A DNA stretch of 53,884 nucleotides from Acidobacteriaceae bacterium (GCA_903642265.1 CAHJWN010000020.1:1-53884); one strand, 5' to 3'. Counted from the first letter of the stretch, positions 1 to 8,797 are shown. The notes: a model not told the origin generated them from the letters alone. Numbers and translations are program-made.

Positions 1-781
1 GATCATTCCGGCTCAGCACAGCAGCAGCAAGCAAATCCGGCCGATTGCGCCACGTCTTCTCAAGCGCCATATGCCGCCGCCATCTCCGGATCGCACTATG
101 GTCCCCATCCTGCAGCACCTGAGGCACCTCCCGCCCTAGAAACTCCGCTGGCCGCGTGTAATGCGGATAGTCCAGCAAACCTCCCGCATCATGCGTCGAT
201 GCCGGCACACCATCCGTCCTTGCGCCGCCATTCTCAAACCCAATCTCCGGGCTAAAGCTTTCAAACCGTGCCGAATCCGGATTGCCCAGGACCCCAGGCA
301 GCAAACGCACCACGGCGTCCAGCATCACAGCCGCCGCCAGCTCTCCGCCCGACAGCACATAATCCCCAATCGAAAGCTCTCGATCGCAAAGCAGCGTATT
401 GATGCGCTCGTCGATTCCCTCATACCGCCCGCAGAGCAGGACGACGCGCTCCGCTGTCGCAAGTTCATGCGCTACTGCCTGGGTAAATGGTCGCCCCTGC
501 GCCGACAGCAAGATCACGGTCTCCTTACGCGTCTCGCGGTCCGCCTTCGCCGCCACACCCAGCGTTTCGAACGCTTCATAAATCGGCTCTGGTTTCAGCA
601 CCATGCCCTCGCCACCGCCGAACGGCCGGTCGTCAACAGTCCTGTGCCGGTCCTTCGTAAACGCCCGCAGATCGTGCATCTGCACGTCAACCAGCCCTGT
701 CGCTATCGCTCGCTTCAGCACGCCGTGATCAAGTGGCCCGGAGAAGAACGCAGGAAAAATCGTAAGAATATCAAAACGCAT
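1..781 (-). CDS. trmD: tRNA (guanine-N1)-methyltransferase TrmD, C-terminus cut by window edge
   Basis: TrmD methylates G37 of tRNAs read by CNN-type anticodons, using SAM, in the cytoplasm. The frame runs open from the ATG at 781 to the window edge (260 codons, no stop reached), so only the last residues are missing. It begins MRFDILTIFPAFFSGPL and carries the hallmark trefoil-knot SAM motifs LLCGRYEGIDERI and SIGDYVLSGGELAA, plus the family's GVPASTHDAGG-type region. The usual rpsP-rimM-trmD order is not seen: the next gene upstream is a divergent larA-like gene, so trmD probably has its own promoter in the 782-1015 gap. No strong Shine-Dalgarno precedes the ATG. The family assignment is secure. 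Confidence 0.97.
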   Translation of the reverse strand, partial: MRFDILTIFPAFFSGPLDHGVLKRAIATGLVDVQMHDLRAFTKDRHRTVDDRPFGGGEGMVLKPEPIYEAFETLGVAAKADRETRKETVILLSAQGRPFTQAVAHELATAERVVLLCGRYEGIDERINTLLCDRELSIGDYVLSGGELAAAVMLDAVVRLLPGVLGNPDSARFESFSPEIGFENGGARTDGVPASTHDAGGLLDYPHYTRPAEFLGREVPQVLQDGDHSAIRRWRRHMALEKTWRNRPDLLAAAVLSRND

Positions 782-888
782 CGCTGAGTTGATCTTAGTG
801 CGTGGCACCAGGCGCAGGAATGCTGTTTCCTTGAGCTGCTCTTTACCCTGCGGCTATCTCTCACCTTCGCGGTCGTCTCTCGCACTTG

Positions 889-920
889 CGGTCCCCCTGA
901 GCTTCGCGAAGGACCCTGAC
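889..920. repeat. Small palindromic element CTTCGCGAAG in the trmD/larA-like divergent gap
   Basis: The centre is a perfect palindrome, CTTCGCGAAG (902-911). It is flanked by an outer inverted pair GGTCC (890-894) and GGACC (911-915), with CCCTGAG between them. It lies in the 234-nt gap between divergent genes, where promoters for both must also lie. It resembles short REP-like elements of the CCCTGAGC...GAAGG type found in many GC-rich genomes. No second copy is visible in this window, so repeat status is inferred. Confidence 0.4.
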
Positions 921-1015
921 CAACCCACCAAGCGCCGGCACCGCTCCGACCTTTCCACCTCAAACACTCCGCCCCTTGTTCTTGAATCGCTCTCCGCCCA
1001 GAGTACGATTTCTCC

Positions 1016-2302
1016 ATGAGCCTATTCACTGCCATCGGTTCCCGCGACATGGAGATCTCGCCTGCCCAGGCCAAGTCGCATCTCTTTGAAGCCCTCAAGC
1101 AACTCGGCCCGCGTCACCACGTACTCGCAGTTCCGCCTGACTTCACCCGCTTCCACTCCAAAGCCGGTGAGCTCACCGAGTACGCCTGGCAGTTCTTCGG
1201 CAACGCCCTTACCGACGTCCTTCCCGCCCTCGGTACCCACAAGCCGATGTCCGATCGCGAGATTGCGACCATGTTTGGCGCAACACCACGCTCGCTCTTC
1301 CGCATCCACGATTGGCGCAGCGATGTCGTAAACCTCGGCGAAGTGCCGAGCGAGTTCATGCTGGAAGTCAGCGAAGGCAAGCTCGAATACACCTGGCCCG
1401 CACAGGTAAACAAACTCATCCGGGACGGTGGCCACGATCTCATCCTCTCCATCGGCCAGGTCGTCCCGCACGAGGTCGTCGGCATGGCCAATGGCAGCAA
1501 GAACATCTTCGTCGGCACTGGCGGCACATCCGGCATTGACCGTTCCCACTTCCTCGGCGCCGTCTACGGCATGGAGCGCATGATGGGCCGGGCCGACACT
1601 CCCGTTCGCCGTATTCTCAACTACGCCAGCGAACACTTCGCCAAGCACCTGCCCATCGTCTACGTCCAGACGGTCGTCGCGAAGAATGCCACCGGCGAAC
1701 TCGTCCTCCGCGGCCTCTTCATTGGTGACGATAACGAATGTTTTGAGCGCGCCGCCGCACTCAGCCTCGAGTGCAACTTCCTCATGCTCGATCGCGAGAT
1801 TAAGAAGGCCGTCGTCTACCTCGATCCCCACGAGTTCAAGAGCACCTGGCTCGGCAACAAGAGCGTCTACCGCACCCGCATGGCACTTGCCGACGATGCA
1901 GAGCTCATCGTCCTCGCCCCCGGCGTGCACGCGTTTGGCGAAGACGCTGCAATCGATCTCCTCATCCGTAAGTACGGCTACTGCGGCACGCCTGCTACGC
2001 TCGATTTCGTGAAGATCGACTCAGATCTTGCCGCCAATCTCAGCGCCGCCGCGCATCTCATTCACGGCTCAAGCGAGGGCCGCTTTTCCATCCGCTATTG
2101 CCCCGGCGGCCTCACCCGCCCCGACATTGAAGGTGTCCATTACATGTACGGCGACCTCGCCTCGATGACACAGAAGTACAATCCCGCCATTCTGACCGAC
2201 GGTTGGAACATCGTCGACGGCGAAGAGATCTTCTTTGTCTCGAATCCAGGCCTCGGCCTGTGGGCCTACAAAGGCCGCTTCAAGCAACCAGGCAACATTT
2301 AG
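1016..2302 (+). CDS. LarA-family (DUF2088) nickel-pincer-dependent racemase/epimerase homologue
   Basis: LarA is lactate racemase, which uses a nickel-pincer nucleotide covalently held by a lysine; relatives act on other 2-hydroxy acids. This 428-aa protein has the LarA N-domain signature GTHKPMSDRE with His75. His152, Lys162 and His178 are spaced +10 and +26, exactly as H174, K184 and H200 are in the Lactobacillus plantarum enzyme, so the cofactor-anchoring lysine and the catalytic and nickel-ligand histidines appear intact. No larB, larC or larE cofactor-synthesis genes are in the window, so the cofactor must come from elsewhere or be absent. It is transcribed alone, divergent from trmD and convergent with phhB. 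The substrate cannot be told from sequence; lactate is only one possibility. Confidence 0.85.
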   Translation: MSLFTAIGSRDMEISPAQAKSHLFEALKQLGPRHHVLAVPPDFTRFHSKAGELTEYAWQFFGNALTDVLPALGTHKPMSDREIATMFGATPRSLFRIHDWRSDVVNLGEVPSEFMLEVSEGKLEYTWPAQVNKLIRDGGHDLILSIGQVVPHEVVGMANGSKNIFVGTGGTSGIDRSHFLGAVYGMERMMGRADTPVRRILNYASEHFAKHLPIVYVQTVVAKNATGELVLRGLFIGDDNECFERAAALSLECNFLMLDREIKKAVVYLDPHEFKSTWLGNKSVYRTRMALADDAELIVLAPGVHAFGEDAAIDLLIRKYGYCGTPATLDFVKIDSDLAANLSAAAHLIHGSSEGRFSIRYCPGGLTRPDIEGVHYMYGDLASMTQKYNPAILTDGWNIVDGEEIFFVSNPGLGLWAYKGRFKQPGNI

Positions 2303-2361
2303 TTGGATAAGAGTGCTTTGCCTCTTGGTTTGTCATGCTCAAACGAACCTGCTTTTGCGAT

Positions 2362-2643
2362 CTAAACGATCTCTCTATCGATCCTTGTCGCCAGCTTCAC
2401 GTCTCGCTGCGTCAACCCATCGATGTCGTGCGAGATCAATCCAAGCCTCACATGGTTGAAACGAATATCGATGTCCGGATGATGGTCCGCACTCTCTGCG
2501 ATCGCAGCCACCTTGTTCACGAAGTCCATCGCAGCCTGAAAATCGGCGAAGATATAGTCGCGCACAAGCTTGCCATATTCAATCTGCCACTTCGGCAGGT
2601 CGCGAAGGACGTACCCAATTTCATGCTCATCCAGTCTAGCCAT
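2362..2643 (-). CDS. phhB: Pterin-4a-carbinolamine dehydratase
   Basis: The enzyme dehydrates 4a-hydroxytetrahydrobiopterin, recycling the pterin cofactor of aromatic amino acid hydroxylases. The 93-aa product matches the usual family length. It has the signature ESADHHPDIDI followed by LISHDIDGLTQRD, which provides the catalytic histidines. I start it at the ATG at 2643 because AGGAAGGA lies six bases upstream; the frame stays open 20 codons further but that extension is not family-like. It lies 34 nt after the glmU stop on the same strand, so it is probably cotranscribed. No phenylalanine hydroxylase gene is in the window. Confidence 0.92.
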   Translation of the reverse strand: MARLDEHEIGYVLRDLPKWQIEYGKLVRDYIFADFQAAMDFVNKVAAIAESADHHPDIDIRFNHVRLGLISHDIDGLTQRDVKLATRIDREIV

Positions 2644-2677
2644 GGTGTCCTTCCTCTGAAGAACTCCCGACAGAAGT

Positions 2678-4114
2678 CTACTTTTCCCCGCGAGCAGCCT
2701 CACGCCGGGCCGCAGCCCATCCCGACTTCGTCACCTGCCGTGCCCGGCCGAACGCCAATGCATCATTCGGGACATCCTCGGTGATGCAGCTTCCCGCTGC
2801 AACATACGCGCCCTCGCCAACCGTTAATGGCGCAACCAGGGTCGAGTCTGACCCAACAAAGCTATGATCGCCAATGGTGGTCAGGTGCTTATGCACACCA
2901 TCGTAGTTGCATGTAATTACGCCCGCCCCGATGTTCACGCCCGTGCCAATCACGGCATCGCCCAGATACGTCAGGTGGTTCGCCTTCGATCCCGCACCAA
3001 GCGTGATCTTTTTCGTCTCGCAGAAGTTTCCCACATGGGCTGCAGGTCCAATGTTGCTCTCAGGCCGCAGATGCGCGTACGGCCCAAGGATCGCTCCATC
3101 GCCCACCGTCGCACCATCGAGAACACATCCGTTCCGCACCAGCACATCCTCGCCCAGCGTCGAAGCCTGCACCACGCTGTACGACCGCACCTTGCATCCT
3201 GAGCCGATCCGCGTAGCCCCCAGCAGTTGAACGTACGGCTCAATAATCGTATCCGCACCTACCTGCACTTCGGCATCGATTACGCAGGTATCCGGCCTGA
3301 AGATGGTCACTCCTTCGGCCATCAATCGACGCGCCGTGGCCGCCCGCATCGCGGCATCCAGATGCATCATCTCGACAATCGTATTCGCGCCCAGCACCTC
3401 GTCGACGCTCTCCGCCTTTGTTGCCACAACCTTCTCGCCATCCGCAACCAGCAGCCCCGCAACATCGGTCAGGTAGTACTCACCATGCGCATTGCTGGTC
3501 GAAAGCAGGTCAAGCTTCGCGAACAGCGCTGCCGTCCTGAAACAGTAAATGCCTGAGTTGATCTCCGGCGCATCTCGCTGCTCGTTCGTCAGCGATTTTT
3601 GCTCGACGATTGCTGTGACCTCTGCCGATCCCGCAGCCTTCCGTATCACGCGCCCATAGCCAGTAGGATCATCTGGCACAGCAGTCAGAATCGTCATCGC
3701 CGCGTTCTCCGCGTCATGGACCGCCGCCAGGGCACGCAACGTCTCTACACGAATAAGCGGCACGTCCCCGGAGAGCACCATCAATTTCGCCGGCACCGCA
3801 GCTTCGCTGGAAGCGAAAAACGCCTTCACAGTCTTCAGCGCATCGCCGGTGCCCCGCTGTTCTGCCTGCAGCATGAAGTGAACTCCGGTATGCGCCACTG
3901 CCGCCCGCACCTTCTCCGCCTCATGCCCTACGACGCAGTAGATTCGGTCGTGCGATACCAGCATCTTCGCCGCCGCGATCACATGCAGCAGTAGAGCGCG
4001 CCCACCAATCTCATGCAGCACCTTCGGTCTGCGACTCTTCAGTCGCGTGCCCTTACCCGCCGCCATGATCACGATAGCCAGATCTGCTGTTTCCTTCGTT
4101 AACTCGATGTGCAT
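2678..4114 (-). CDS. glmU: Bifunctional UDP-GlcNAc pyrophosphorylase / glucosamine-1-phosphate acetyltransferase
   Basis: GlmU acetylates glucosamine-1-phosphate and then uridylylates it to UDP-GlcNAc, the precursor of peptidoglycan and lipid A. The 478-aa length is close to the 450-480 usual for the family. The nucleotide-binding loop is at residues 20-27 (GKGTRLKS, then PKVLHEIGG). The C-terminal half from about residue 260 shows hexapeptide repeats of a left-handed beta-helix, with the acetyltransferase motif THLTYLGDA preserved as NHLTYLGDAVIG. No clear ribosome-binding site precedes the ATG at 4114. phhB follows closely and a DsbA-like gene precedes it, separated by two hairpins. Confidence 0.97.
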   Translation of the reverse strand: MHIELTKETADLAIVIMAAGKGTRLKSRRPKVLHEIGGRALLLHVIAAAKMLVSHDRIYCVVGHEAEKVRAAVAHTGVHFMLQAEQRGTGDALKTVKAFFASSEAAVPAKLMVLSGDVPLIRVETLRALAAVHDAENAAMTILTAVPDDPTGYGRVIRKAAGSAEVTAIVEQKSLTNEQRDAPEINSGIYCFRTAALFAKLDLLSTSNAHGEYYLTDVAGLLVADGEKVVATKAESVDEVLGANTIVEMMHLDAAMRAATARRLMAEGVTIFRPDTCVIDAEVQVGADTIIEPYVQLLGATRIGSGCKVRSYSVVQASTLGEDVLVRNGCVLDGATVGDGAILGPYAHLRPESNIGPAAHVGNFCETKKITLGAGSKANHLTYLGDAVIGTGVNIGAGVITCNYDGVHKHLTTIGDHSFVGSDSTLVAPLTVGEGAYVAAGSCITEDVPNDALAFGRARQVTKSGWAAARREAARGEK

Positions 4115-4136
4115 GATCTAAACCAAGAACTCTCCC

Positions 4137-4168
4137 GGCATCCTTCTGTTATTGAACAGAAGGATGCC
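4137..4168. repeat. Perfect 14-bp inverted repeat (strong hairpin) between the dsbA-like gene and glmU
   Basis: GGCATCCTTCTGTT (4137-4150) pairs without mismatch with 4155-4168 around the loop ATTG. It lies after the minus-strand dsbA-like stop (4222) and before glmU (4114). Reading the minus strand, only a weak T-rich stretch follows, so this is not a classic intrinsic terminator. It could be a factor-assisted terminator, an mRNA-stabilising hairpin or a REP-like element. Confidence 0.6.
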
Positions 4169-4178
4169 GCCATTCTGC

Positions 4179-4197
4179 GCGGAGCGTGATTCTCCGC
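4179..4197. repeat. Second small hairpin beside the 4137-4168 stem
   Basis: GCGGAG (4179-4184) pairs with CTCCGC (4192-4197) around a seven-base loop. It lies directly downstream of the dsbA-like stop and ten bases from the larger hairpin, so the two stems form a tandem structure at the transcript end. It has no U-tract of its own. Confidence 0.4.
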
Positions 4198-4221
4198 ATG
4201 GGTCTTTATCCAAAGCTGCGC

Positions 4222-5265
4222 TTATTTTCCGAGCGTCGTCAGACTCGGCTGTGGCGTATCAACATGCACGCCATCCAGCCCTGCCTGGAACACAACCACC
4301 TTCTTCAACGTCTCATACGGCATTCCAGAAGGCGACGCCGGCATCATGCGTCCATTCACAGAAATCGTTGGCGTTTGATCCACGCCCGCATCTTCGGCCA
4401 GCTTAATGGACGCATTTACCGCGTCCTTGATCGCTGGAGTTGCCGCGCACGCCGCCATTGCCGCCGGATCCTGCCCGGCCTTGGTCACAGCCGCAGCAAG
4501 CGTCTTCGCCGTACCCTCAGGAGTAAGCGCCTCCTGCGTCGCATACACTGCCTCTTCATACGTGAAATACGCATCGTTGCTCGCCTTCGCAACGCACATT
4601 CCCTCAGCCGCAGCCTGGAACGCAGCCGGATGCACACCCACCAGGGGGAAAGCTTGATGCACAATCCGCGCCGAAGGGAAGTCCTTCGCAAGTTGCGTCA
4701 TCGTAGTCTCTGCTTCTTTGCAGTGCGGACATTGCAGGTCTGAAAACTCCACCAGCAGCAGGTCTTTGCTTGCTGCACCCTGCGCCGGCCCATTGGCCCT
4801 GTCCTGCATCAATTTGCGCTTCTCTGCATACGGCTTCGCGCCGAAGTCCACCAGCGTGTCCGCAATGGCATGCTTGCCATCCGGCATCACGTAAAAGCCG
4901 GTGCTCTGCGTACGAGCATTTGCACCCTTCTCGCTCACATACACAATCACCTTGCTGACGCCCGGCGACGACGTCTTTTGAATGCCTTCGATCCGCCAGC
5001 TTCGGTTCTCGTCGTACCCCCAGATCGTGTGCAGGAAGCTTTCTACCGTCGCAGTGGATGGTGAATCTGCCGTGAAGAACTTCAAATTAACCGGCGGGAA
5101 TGGATCAGCAGGTGCGACGTTAGCAACTGCAGCTGGTCTTGCTGCTGTTTGCGCCGCCGATGGTGCTGTTGCAGGCGCAGTCTGGGCACCGAGAGCGGTC
5201 GCCTCTATCGCAGCCAAACCGAGAACCATCACGCCCGAAAACGAAAATAAACTCTTCAAAAACAT
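4222..5265 (-). CDS. Secreted DsbA-like thioredoxin-fold protein
   Basis: This is a predicted periplasmic thiol oxidoreductase of the DsbA/thioredoxin_4 type, acting on protein disulfides. The 347-aa product begins with a signal peptide (residues 1-27, ending near LGAQTA), then an Ala/Pro-rich linker and a roughly 100-residue region of unknown function. The thioredoxin-fold domain starts near residue 168, with active site CPHC at 179-182 and the cis-proline loop TPT at 298-300. CPHC is the same tetrapeptide as in Escherichia coli DsbA, suggesting an oxidase. No DsbB is nearby. The long extension between signal and thioredoxin domain is unusual for DsbA itself. Confidence 0.88.
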   Translation of the reverse strand: MFLKSLFSFSGVMVLGLAAIEATALGAQTAPATAPSAAQTAARPAAVANVAPADPFPPVNLKFFTADSPSTATVESFLHTIWGYDENRSWRIEGIQKTSSPGVSKVIVYVSEKGANARTQSTGFYVMPDGKHAIADTLVDFGAKPYAEKRKLMQDRANGPAQGAASKDLLLVEFSDLQCPHCKEAETTMTQLAKDFPSARIVHQAFPLVGVHPAAFQAAAEGMCVAKASNDAYFTYEEAVYATQEALTPEGTAKTLAAAVTKAGQDPAAMAACAATPAIKDAVNASIKLAEDAGVDQTPTISVNGRMMPASPSGMPYETLKKVVVFQAGLDGVHVDTPQPSLTTLGK

Positions 5266-5344
5266 CCTGCCTTCCGCCGACGCTCTTCGCGTACGGCATT
5301 GCTGTAGGTTGTAAAACTCAACAAATACATCTTAGCTGCGTAGC

Positions 5345-7264
5345 TTAGACTTCCACCTTCGCCGCGATCGGGAACCGTCTTCCCATACCAAACGACTTCG
5401 CCGTCACCTTCAGCACTGGCGCCGCCTGCTGCCGCTTGTACTCGCACCGCTCTACCAACTTCAGTACGCTCCGTACCAACTCCACATCAACACCCTGGTC
5501 CTTCGCAATCTGTTCAGCAGAACAGTACCGCTCTACATACGCCTCGAGGATCGGATCAAGGACTTCGTAGGGAGGCAGCGAATCGGTGTCCTTCTGGTCC
5601 GGTCGCAACTCCGCTGAGGGGGCCTTCTGAATCGTCGCCACAGGGATCACCTCGCGTTCGCGATTCGCGTAACGGCTTAGCTCATACACCCGCGTCTTCA
5701 TCACATCGCCGATCACCGCCAGGGCGCCGACCATGTCTCCGTACAGCGTGCAATATCCAGTCGACATCTCGCTCTTATTTCCCGTCGTGAGCACCAGGGC
5801 ATTGAACTTGTTCGACATCGTCATCAGCAGCCCGCCGCGAATGCGCGACTGCAGATTTTCCTCCGCCAATCCGAAGGGAAGTCCCTTGAACAGCGGCTCC
5901 AACACGCCTTGATACTTGTCGAAAACATCATGGATCGCGAGCACCTCGAATCGAATGCCTAGACTTGTCGCGAGGCTTTCCGCATCGTTGATCGAACCGC
6001 TCGACGAGTACTCGCTCGGCATCCCGACACCCATCACGTTCTCAGCCCCGAGCGCCTCCACCGCAATCGCCGCAACCAGCGCTGAATCGATCCCGCCGCT
6101 TAGCCCAATCAGCGCCTTCGAAAAGCCGCACTTCCGCACGTAATCGCGCGTGCCCAGCACCAGTGCATTCCAAAGCGCTGCGGTCTCTCCAGCGTTAGAG
6201 GCAATCTCATCCAAAGCGGCTTCCGCCCGATCCAACAAAGCGCCTGGACGGTCTAAATCACCGTCTGCCTCTCCTAAGAGGGCGTCAGTCGAATCCACCC
6301 TGCCGTCCGACTCGCTCCTACCGTCCGAATCGCCCCTGCCGTCCGTCTTGCTTAAGGGCACGGCTTCAGCCGTGCCATAAACCGACTCCACGCCGTGCGG
6401 CTTCAGCCGCTGAGGTAAGCTCTGCCCTTCTCCCGCACCCTCAAGCGTTTCCGTTTCGAAGTAAACAATGTCTTCCGCGAACGAAGCCGCCTGCGCGATC
6501 ACCTCGCCGCCTGCCCCAATCACAATCGATGAGCCATCGAAGATAAGGCTGTCGTTCCCGCCCACCTGATTCACCATGGCCACGATCGCATTGTGCCGCT
6601 TCGCCAACGCCGACAGCATATCTTGGCGCACCTGTCGCTTACCCTTCCAGAACGGCGATGCCGAGATGTTCAAAATGACGCGGGTCTTCTGTTTTCCTGA
6701 AGCGTCCTGAGCCTCAAACCCCGGAAGACTCCACTGTCGCATCAGTTCCTCAACCGGGTCGACCGGGTACAGCCGCCTCGGCCAGAAGGCTTTGTCGTTC
6801 CACGCATCCTCACAGATCGTGATTGCCAGCGTCTCACCGTTCAGGCTTGTTAGCGACTGCCCGCTCGCCGACTCAAAATACCGCTGCTCATCGAAGACAT
6901 CGTAGAACGGCAGCAGCATCTTCTGCTGCGCAAACGCAACCTTGCCATTGCACAGCAGCGCTGCGACATTTCGCACACTCTTTCCCATCGCCGACACCAG
7001 CGGCATCACTGTCCCACAAAGGATCGCTGGCCGCCCCTCTAGCGCAGTCCAAAAGGCGATCTCCGTCAAGCTGGATTCAGCACGTCGAACGAAGCCCTGT
7101 TTTTCGAGCAGGTCTGCCGGCCAGTACCCACATACAGCCAGCTCAGGAAACATCACCAATTGCGCACCCTGGCTCGCCGCCCGGCCCGCAAACTCGATGA
7201 TCTTTTTAGCATTGCCGGCAAAATCGCCGACGATTGGATTGATCTGTGCGAGCGCAATTCTCAC
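5345..7264 (-). CDS. nadE: Glutamine-dependent NAD+ synthetase with an in-frame repeat-derived linker
   Basis: The enzyme amidates nicotinic acid adenine dinucleotide to NAD+ using ammonia from glutamine. Residues 1-280 are a nitrilase-type glutaminase with the triad Glu41 (FPEL), Lys115 (QQKML) and Cys151 (ITICEDAW). The synthetase domain follows, with the P-loop SGGIDS at 389-394. At 639 aa it is longer than the 540-580 usual for the Gram-negative type. The excess is residues about 283-345, a low-complexity Asp/Gly/Arg/Ser stretch coded by the palindromic repeats at 6356-6415 and flanking GTCCG-rich units. Both catalytic domains look intact, so the insertion is probably tolerated as an interdomain linker. 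Confidence 0.95.
   Translation of the reverse strand: MRIALAQINPIVGDFAGNAKKIIEFAGRAASQGAQLVMFPELAVCGYWPADLLEKQGFVRRAESSLTEIAFWTALEGRPAILCGTVMPLVSAMGKSVRNVAALLCNGKVAFAQQKMLLPFYDVFDEQRYFESASGQSLTSLNGETLAITICEDAWNDKAFWPRRLYPVDPVEELMRQWSLPGFEAQDASGKQKTRVILNISASPFWKGKRQVRQDMLSALAKRHNAIVAMVNQVGGNDSLIFDGSSIVIGAGGEVIAQAASFAEDIVYFETETLEGAGEGQSLPQRLKPHGVESVYGTAEAVPLSKTDGRGDSDGRSESDGRVDSTDALLGEADGDLDRPGALLDRAEAALDEIASNAGETAALWNALVLGTRDYVRKCGFSKALIGLSGGIDSALVAAIAVEALGAENVMGVGMPSEYSSSGSINDAESLATSLGIRFEVLAIHDVFDKYQGVLEPLFKGLPFGLAEENLQSRIRGGLLMTMSNKFNALVLTTGNKSEMSTGYCTLYGDMVGALAVIGDVMKTRVYELSRYANREREVIPVATIQKAPSAELRPDQKDTDSLPPYEVLDPILEAYVERYCSAEQIAKDQGVDVELVRSVLKLVERCEYKRQQAAPVLKVTAKSFGMGRRFPIAAKVEV
6356..6415. 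repeat. Pair of GC-rich palindromes inside the nadE reading frame
   Basis: Two tandem palindromes lie here. The first is GGCACGGCT-TC-AGCCGTGCC (6357-6376), within an AAGGGCACGGCTTCAGCCGT context. The second is GCGGCT-TC-AGCCGC (6397-6410). Both share the CGGCTTCAGCCG core. The adjoining 6296-6350 segment repeats GTCCG-A/T-CTCG-like units. The same design, AAAGGGCGCGGC with its complement, occurs between carA and carB at 37504-37531, so I treat these as one REP-like family. The insertion keeps the nadE frame open. Confidence 0.7.
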
Positions 7265-7291
7265 ACTTCTAAGTCTAAACCGTCCTAACTT

Positions 7292-8797
7292 CTAGGAGCC
7301 CGTCCCTGTAATGACCACACCCACGGTCCTTACCAGGATCTTCAGGTCCAACCCCAGGCTCCAATTCTCAACATAGGCCGTGTCCAGCGATATGTAGCTG
7401 TCGAAGCTCGGATCCTGTCGGGCTTCCACCTGCCACAATCCAGTCAGTCCCGGCAGAACATCGAGACGCTTCAGATGAGAAAGCTCATATTGCTCCACTT
7501 CAGAAGCGATCGGAGGACGTGGTCCAACTAGGCTCATGTCACCACGCACCACGTTGTACAACTGTGGCAGCTCGTCGAGCGAATACTTTCGCAACTTGAT
7601 TCCGCACTTCGTAATCCGAGGGTCATTGACAATCTTGAACAGAATGCCCTTCCGCTCGTTCATATGCTCAAGGTCGGCTTTCAACTTGTCCGCGTTCGTC
7701 ACCATGGTCCGGAATTTATAGCAGTCGAATGTTCTGCCCTTACGCCCAATTCGTTTTGCGCGATAGAACACCGGCCCGGCGCAATCCAGCTTTACCCAGA
7801 TCGCAATCGCCAGCAGCAATGGGGAAAGTGCCATCAAGCCGAGGGTCGCCAGCGTGAGGTCAAGCGCCCGCTTCACCAGGTAGGCCCCGATCGGAAAGTC
7901 CTTCCGATGCAGCGGAATCGTAGGAAACTGGCCTACATACTCCACTGGCGCATTCCAGGCCAGACCATCGTAGAGGTCCGGCACCACCCGCACATCGATG
8001 CCCGCGCCGCGCGCCTCCTGGACCAGGCCAAGTACCAGCTTCTTATCAGCAGGAACTGAGAGGAAGATTTCATCGACAAACAGCGTCCGCGCAAGCGTCA
8101 GGCAGTTCCTGAAATCACCGATGATGTCCGCATCCCCCGACTCACTCTCTTCCTCGGTAATCGCGACAAATCCCTTAAATCGAAAGCCAAGATGGTCGAG
8201 TGACATCAGATGATTGCGCAGCGCATGTGCCACCCGCCCGGCACCGACGATCAACACGTTCCGCGTCTCAATCCCCTCGCGGAACCGCTTGTACATCATG
8301 TGGCGACGAATCATGCGCCTCACCGCCAGCAGCACGAACGTGAGCACCAGGGTCAGCGCGATCTGCAGCCGTGAAATATAGGCACCGCTTGAAAGATAAA
8401 GCGTTCCGCACAATGTCAGCCCGGCAACAATGGTCGCATGGATTGTCATTCGCAACTCATGCAAGCCACTCATCTGCTGGATCGGGCGATACAGACCATA
8501 GGTCCGCAAGAAGAAGACCAGGCACACCCCAAACCACAGGATGTACGTCATGAAGACACTCGCGGATGAATGGGCGTTGTGGGGGTATGTGTCCCAGGCG
8601 TTTGTCTGCAGCGGCGCAAGCTCACGCAGTCGAATTGCGAACACCCCAGCCATAAGGGCGGTGATCAGATCCAGCGCAGCAGAAACCAGTCCTGTTACCG
8701 ATGGGCGGTTGAACAACCCGTAGTTTGACGCCGTCCCTGAGGATGACTTCGTACCGTCCGAAACACCAGCAGGACGAAGATAATCTGGAGCTGCCAC
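7292..8797 (-). CDS. Undecaprenyl-phosphate sugar-1-phosphate transferase (exopolysaccharide initiating enzyme)
   Basis: Members of this WbaP/WcaJ-type family transfer a sugar-1-phosphate from a nucleotide sugar to undecaprenyl phosphate, the first step of exopolysaccharide or O-antigen synthesis, at the inner membrane. The N-terminal half has four or five membrane segments and a CoA-binding-like domain (NVLIVGAGRVAHALRNHL). The C-terminal third is the bacterial sugar transferase domain, with KRALDLTLA, FYRAKRIGRKGRTFDCYKFR, the SLDELPQL motif and GDMSLVGPRPP. I set the start at the GTG at 8797 because AAGGAGG lies five bases upstream; 31 more codons are open beyond it without a ribosome-binding site. 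No other polysaccharide genes are in the window. The sugar is not predictable. Confidence 0.9.
   Translation of the reverse strand: MAAPDYLRPAGVSDGTKSSSGTASNYGLFNRPSVTGLVSAALDLITALMAGVFAIRLRELAPLQTNAWDTYPHNAHSSASVFMTYILWFGVCLVFFLRTYGLYRPIQQMSGLHELRMTIHATIVAGLTLCGTLYLSSGAYISRLQIALTLVLTFVLLAVRRMIRRHMMYKRFREGIETRNVLIVGAGRVAHALRNHLMSLDHLGFRFKGFVAITEEESESGDADIIGDFRNCLTLARTLFVDEIFLSVPADKKLVLGLVQEARGAGIDVRVVPDLYDGLAWNAPVEYVGQFPTIPLHRKDFPIGAYLVKRALDLTLATLGLMALSPLLLAIAIWVKLDCAGPVFYRAKRIGRKGRTFDCYKFRTMVTNADKLKADLEHMNERKGILFKIVNDPRITKCGIKLRKYSLDELPQLYNVVRGDMSLVGPRPPIASEVEQYELSHLKRLDVLPGLTGLWQVEARQDPSFDSYISLDTAYVENWSLGLDLKILVRTVGVVITGTGS

Noticed and set aside
1022..1930. 302-codon minus-strand frame opposite the larA-like gene
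   Set aside because: Antisense to a protein with exact LarA catalytic spacing; acidic, low-information sequence with no motif.
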